A DNA stretch of 62,383 nt from Hyphomicrobiales bacterium (lineage in GTDB: Bacteria > Pseudomonadota > Alphaproteobacteria > Rhizobiales > Rhizobiaceae): NCBI GenBank assembly GCA_900473185.1, contig UCKU01000045.1, positions 37,763 through 100,145 on the forward strand, given 5' to 3'. A program made the translations under genes and the position numbers. Shown here piece after piece: positions 60,514-62,383 of this stretch. The notes beneath the pieces are model-generated. The model was not told where the DNA came from, made no database searches, and was given only the letters and a program-made list of their open reading frames with translations. Position 1 is the stretch's first letter; each line of letters begins with the position of its first letter.

Positions 60514-62022
60514 ATGGAATGGCTCAGACACTGGCGGCCGATGGCCGAAGCGCTGGCAATGGCATCATGCCTTAGTGTGCATCCGTTGACTGTCGGAACG
60601 GCGTCTGCGCAGCAGGCGAAGCCGAACATCCTGTTCATTCTGGCGGACAATATCGGCTATGGCGACATCGGAGCCTACGGAGGCGGGGAGTTGCGCGGAT
60701 CGCCAACGCCGCGCATCGACCAGCTTTCCTCGGAAGGACTGCGGTTGACGCAGTTTCTGGTCGAGCCTTCCTGTACGCCCTCACGGGCCGCCTTGATGAC
60801 AGGGCGTTATTCCATCCGTTCCGGACTGTCGCTGGTTGCGGTTCCTGGCACGCAATTCTCACTGCCGGAGAACGAGATCACCATGGCGGAGATGCTGCAC
60901 GACGCCGGCTATGCTACTGCCATCTTCGGCAAGTGGCACCTCGGCGCGCAAACCTACAGTCAACCGCAAAACCAGGGCTTCGATGAATATTACGGAATTC
61001 CGCCCGGCGACACCTGGGACGCGTTTGGAATGATCCGCCAGGGCAGGCAGACCAAGACTGTCGATATCGCTCTCGACAAGGGGCCGCAAATAGTCACCGC
61101 GAACCGAGGCGAGCCGCTTAAGTCCGTGAAGCCCTACACAGAGGAGGTGCGTCGCGGGATCGACTGGGAGCTGGTGGATCACGGCGTCGATTTCATAAAG
61201 CGTCAGAAGGCCGCGGGCAGGCCCTTCTTCCTGTACTTGCCGATTTCCCGGACCCACTTTCCTAACCTGCCCTCAAAACGGTTCGAAGGCGCGTCCCGCA
61301 TCGGGCAGTTCGGCGATTCACTAATGGAAGGTGATGCTATTGTCGGTACGCTGCTCGACACATTGAAGGAGCTTGAAGCAGAGAAGGACACTGTTGTCGT
61401 CTTCGCGTCTGACAATGGACCGGACGGTCCCGGCGCGAGCCGGTTCGGCGCCGACATGCCAGACATCGGAGCCTCCGGACCTTACCGCGGCGCGTTGGGC
61501 GAAATTAGCGAAGGCGCAATCCGCACCGCTGCCATCATCCGCTGGCCGCAACGGATCACGCCACGATCCTCGTACGCGATGTTCTCGATCATGGATTTCT
61601 TCCCGACCTTCGCGCACATTACGGGTGGCAAAGTGCCGGACGACCGGTCGATTGATGGAGTGGACCAGAGCAAGCTTCTGCTCGGCGAAGATGACGACGG
61701 CGCGCGCGAGCATCTGCTGACCTTCGTCGGATCGGAACTGGTCGCAGTCCGCTGGAAGCAATTCCGGGCCTATTTTGCCGACGTAGCCCCCGGCCGGAGC
61801 GGCGCGGGCGGCGCGGTACTGATGGGTGGCGTCGGCGCGAGTGCTGCGCCCATGAACGGCTATCCGCAGGTGTTCAACATCGAGGCCGACCCGCAGGAGG
61901 AGCACAATATCGGCGAGATGTACAACTGGGTTCTCGGACCGATATTGAAGATAGTGGAGGAATACAAGATGACCCTCCAACGATCTCCCAATCCACCTGC
62001 GGCAAACATGACGAGGTTCTGA
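60514..62022 (+). CDS. Exported arylsulfatase-family enzyme (CTPSR type)
   Basis: A 502-aa sulfatase. The signal peptide ends TASA. The metal site is ILFILADNIGYGDIGAYGGG (Asp-Asn where most have Asp-Asp). The canonical motif Cys87-Thr-Pro-Ser-Arg91 lies in EPSCTPSRAALMTGRYS, with Lys/His in IFGKWHLGAQTY, His in PISRTHFPNLP and Asp-Asn in VFASDNGPDG. GGGAGG lies 7 bases before the ATG at 60514. It follows the lone receiver gene and would be matured by the same FGE as the first sulfatase. The substrate is unknown; arylsulfatase, choline-sulfatase-like or phosphonate ester activity cannot be separated by eye. Confidence 0.9.
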   Translation: MEWLRHWRPMAEALAMASCLSVHPLTVGTASAQQAKPNILFILADNIGYGDIGAYGGGELRGSPTPRIDQLSSEGLRLTQFLVEPSCTPSRAALMTGRYSIRSGLSLVAVPGTQFSLPENEITMAEMLHDAGYATAIFGKWHLGAQTYSQPQNQGFDEYYGIPPGDTWDAFGMIRQGRQTKTVDIALDKGPQIVTANRGEPLKSVKPYTEEVRRGIDWELVDHGVDFIKRQKAAGRPFFLYLPISRTHFPNLPSKRFEGASRIGQFGDSLMEGDAIVGTLLDTLKELEAEKDTVVVFASDNGPDGPGASRFGADMPDIGASGPYRGALGEISEGAIRTAAIIRWPQRITPRSSYAMFSIMDFFPTFAHITGGKVPDDRSIDGVDQSKLLLGEDDDGAREHLLTFVGSELVAVRWKQFRAYFADVAPGRSGAGGAVLMGGVGASAAPMNGYPQVFNIEADPQEEHNIGEMYNWVLGPILKIVEEYKMTLQRSPNPPAANMTRF

Positions 62023-62383
62023 TCCTGTGCTGCTCTGGGTATGATAAACGACTGGGCGAAAGCCAAATTCTCCCTCGCGACTACACTACCCACGCTGTCG
62101 GCAATACGCTACCCGCGATCTAGGGCATGGAATTGATACTCTTGCTGGGATGAATGTGATCCGCTCAATATATTTCGCGTCAACGGAGCATGATCACGAG
62201 CGCGTAGATTATGTTCGTCGCAGACGTATGCTCAGGACAGCGGCACGCATCGTATAATGGGCTCCGCGAAGTCCAGGATAATGCCACGATTTACGCGCTC
62301 GATTGAGTGGCGCTGGCAGAGAAAAAAGGCAAGAATTTTTTCTGGCCTTGGTCTTGAATCCGAAAATCTCAAAAACCAAATCG
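62023..62383. other. Right edge, no gene recognised
   Basis: No intact gene. Near 62310-62350 an imperfect inverted repeat (AGAGAAAAAAGGC and AATTTTTTCTGGCC) with an A/T-rich stem could be a weak terminator, about 290 bases past the sulfatase stop. The window ends within non-coding or unassigned DNA. Confidence 0.35.

Overview
The window looks like accessory DNA (plasmid or chromid) of a Rhizobiaceae-type alphaproteobacterium. Supporting signs are GC-rich codon use, a DUF982 protein, curlin genes with the alphaproteobacterial chaperone CsgH, a chemoreceptor ending in a W-x-x-F tail, several ABC uptake operons each with their own catabolic enzymes, and many insertion-sequence and gene remnants. 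No rRNA, tRNA, CRISPR array or replication gene was recognised. Product names come from reading the protein sequences; no database search was run.

Layout. 0-5.4 kb: a small unknown protein, serA behind a structured leader, a secreted repeat protein, an SRAP protein, and scars (two IS110 pieces and an ABC permease tail). 5.4-12.5 kb (minus): one tightly packed operon led by an unusual LacI-type DNA-binding domain fused to a PfkB sugar kinase, then a GATase-like protein, a complete RbsABC/LsrB-like sugar ABC importer and an M20 peptidase. Two palindromes lie in front of it. 13-15.2 kb: DUF982 gene, scars (GH32 tail, duplicated gene fragment), and a curli cluster (csgA-like, csgH, second curlin). 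15.3-24 kb: HipA and LysR remnants, an SDR enzyme, an SsuABC-like operon with an FMN-dependent monooxygenase and a 2-hydroxyacid dehydrogenase, then a graveyard of broken genes (LLM, PanE, AraC). 24-28.8 kb: AraC regulator divergent from an aldo/keto reductase plus epimerase-type reductase, a small MITE-like inverted-repeat element, a DEDDh exonuclease, a LigT fragment and a degenerate IS5 transposase.

29.4-43.0 kb is a 12.6-kb minus-strand amide/nitrogen catabolic island. It holds a polyamine-type ABC importer with a fused permease, a RidA-like protein, a gamma-glutamyltransferase, an amidase, a CocE/NonD hydrolase, a creatininase-family enzyme, an AtzH-like protein, an isochorismatase-type cysteine hydrolase and a cupin, with LysR regulators inside and divergent. 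The real substrate is unknown. 43-45 kb is another IS graveyard (IS3, IS110, HlyD and glycosidase remnants, and an IS6 element with intact ends but a frameshifted transposase). 45-47.5 kb: a chemoreceptor-CheW pair. 47.9-50.5 kb: fused ROK/epimerase remnants, a decayed IS6 copy, a small unknown protein and an XRE regulator.

50.8-62 kb is a self-contained sulfatase system. It has a formylglycine-generating enzyme with both catalytic cysteines, two exported sulfatases (CTAGR and CTPSR), an outer-membrane beta-barrel, a Gly-rich secreted protein, an exported HAD phosphatase, a histidine kinase whose sensor is an ABC-type binding-protein domain, a FixJ-type response regulator and a lone receiver protein. 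A 15-bp dyad, TTGCCCTTTGGGGAA, or close variants, occurs in the three promoter regions of this block and was not noticed elsewhere in the window. It is the strongest candidate for a previously undescribed regulon here.
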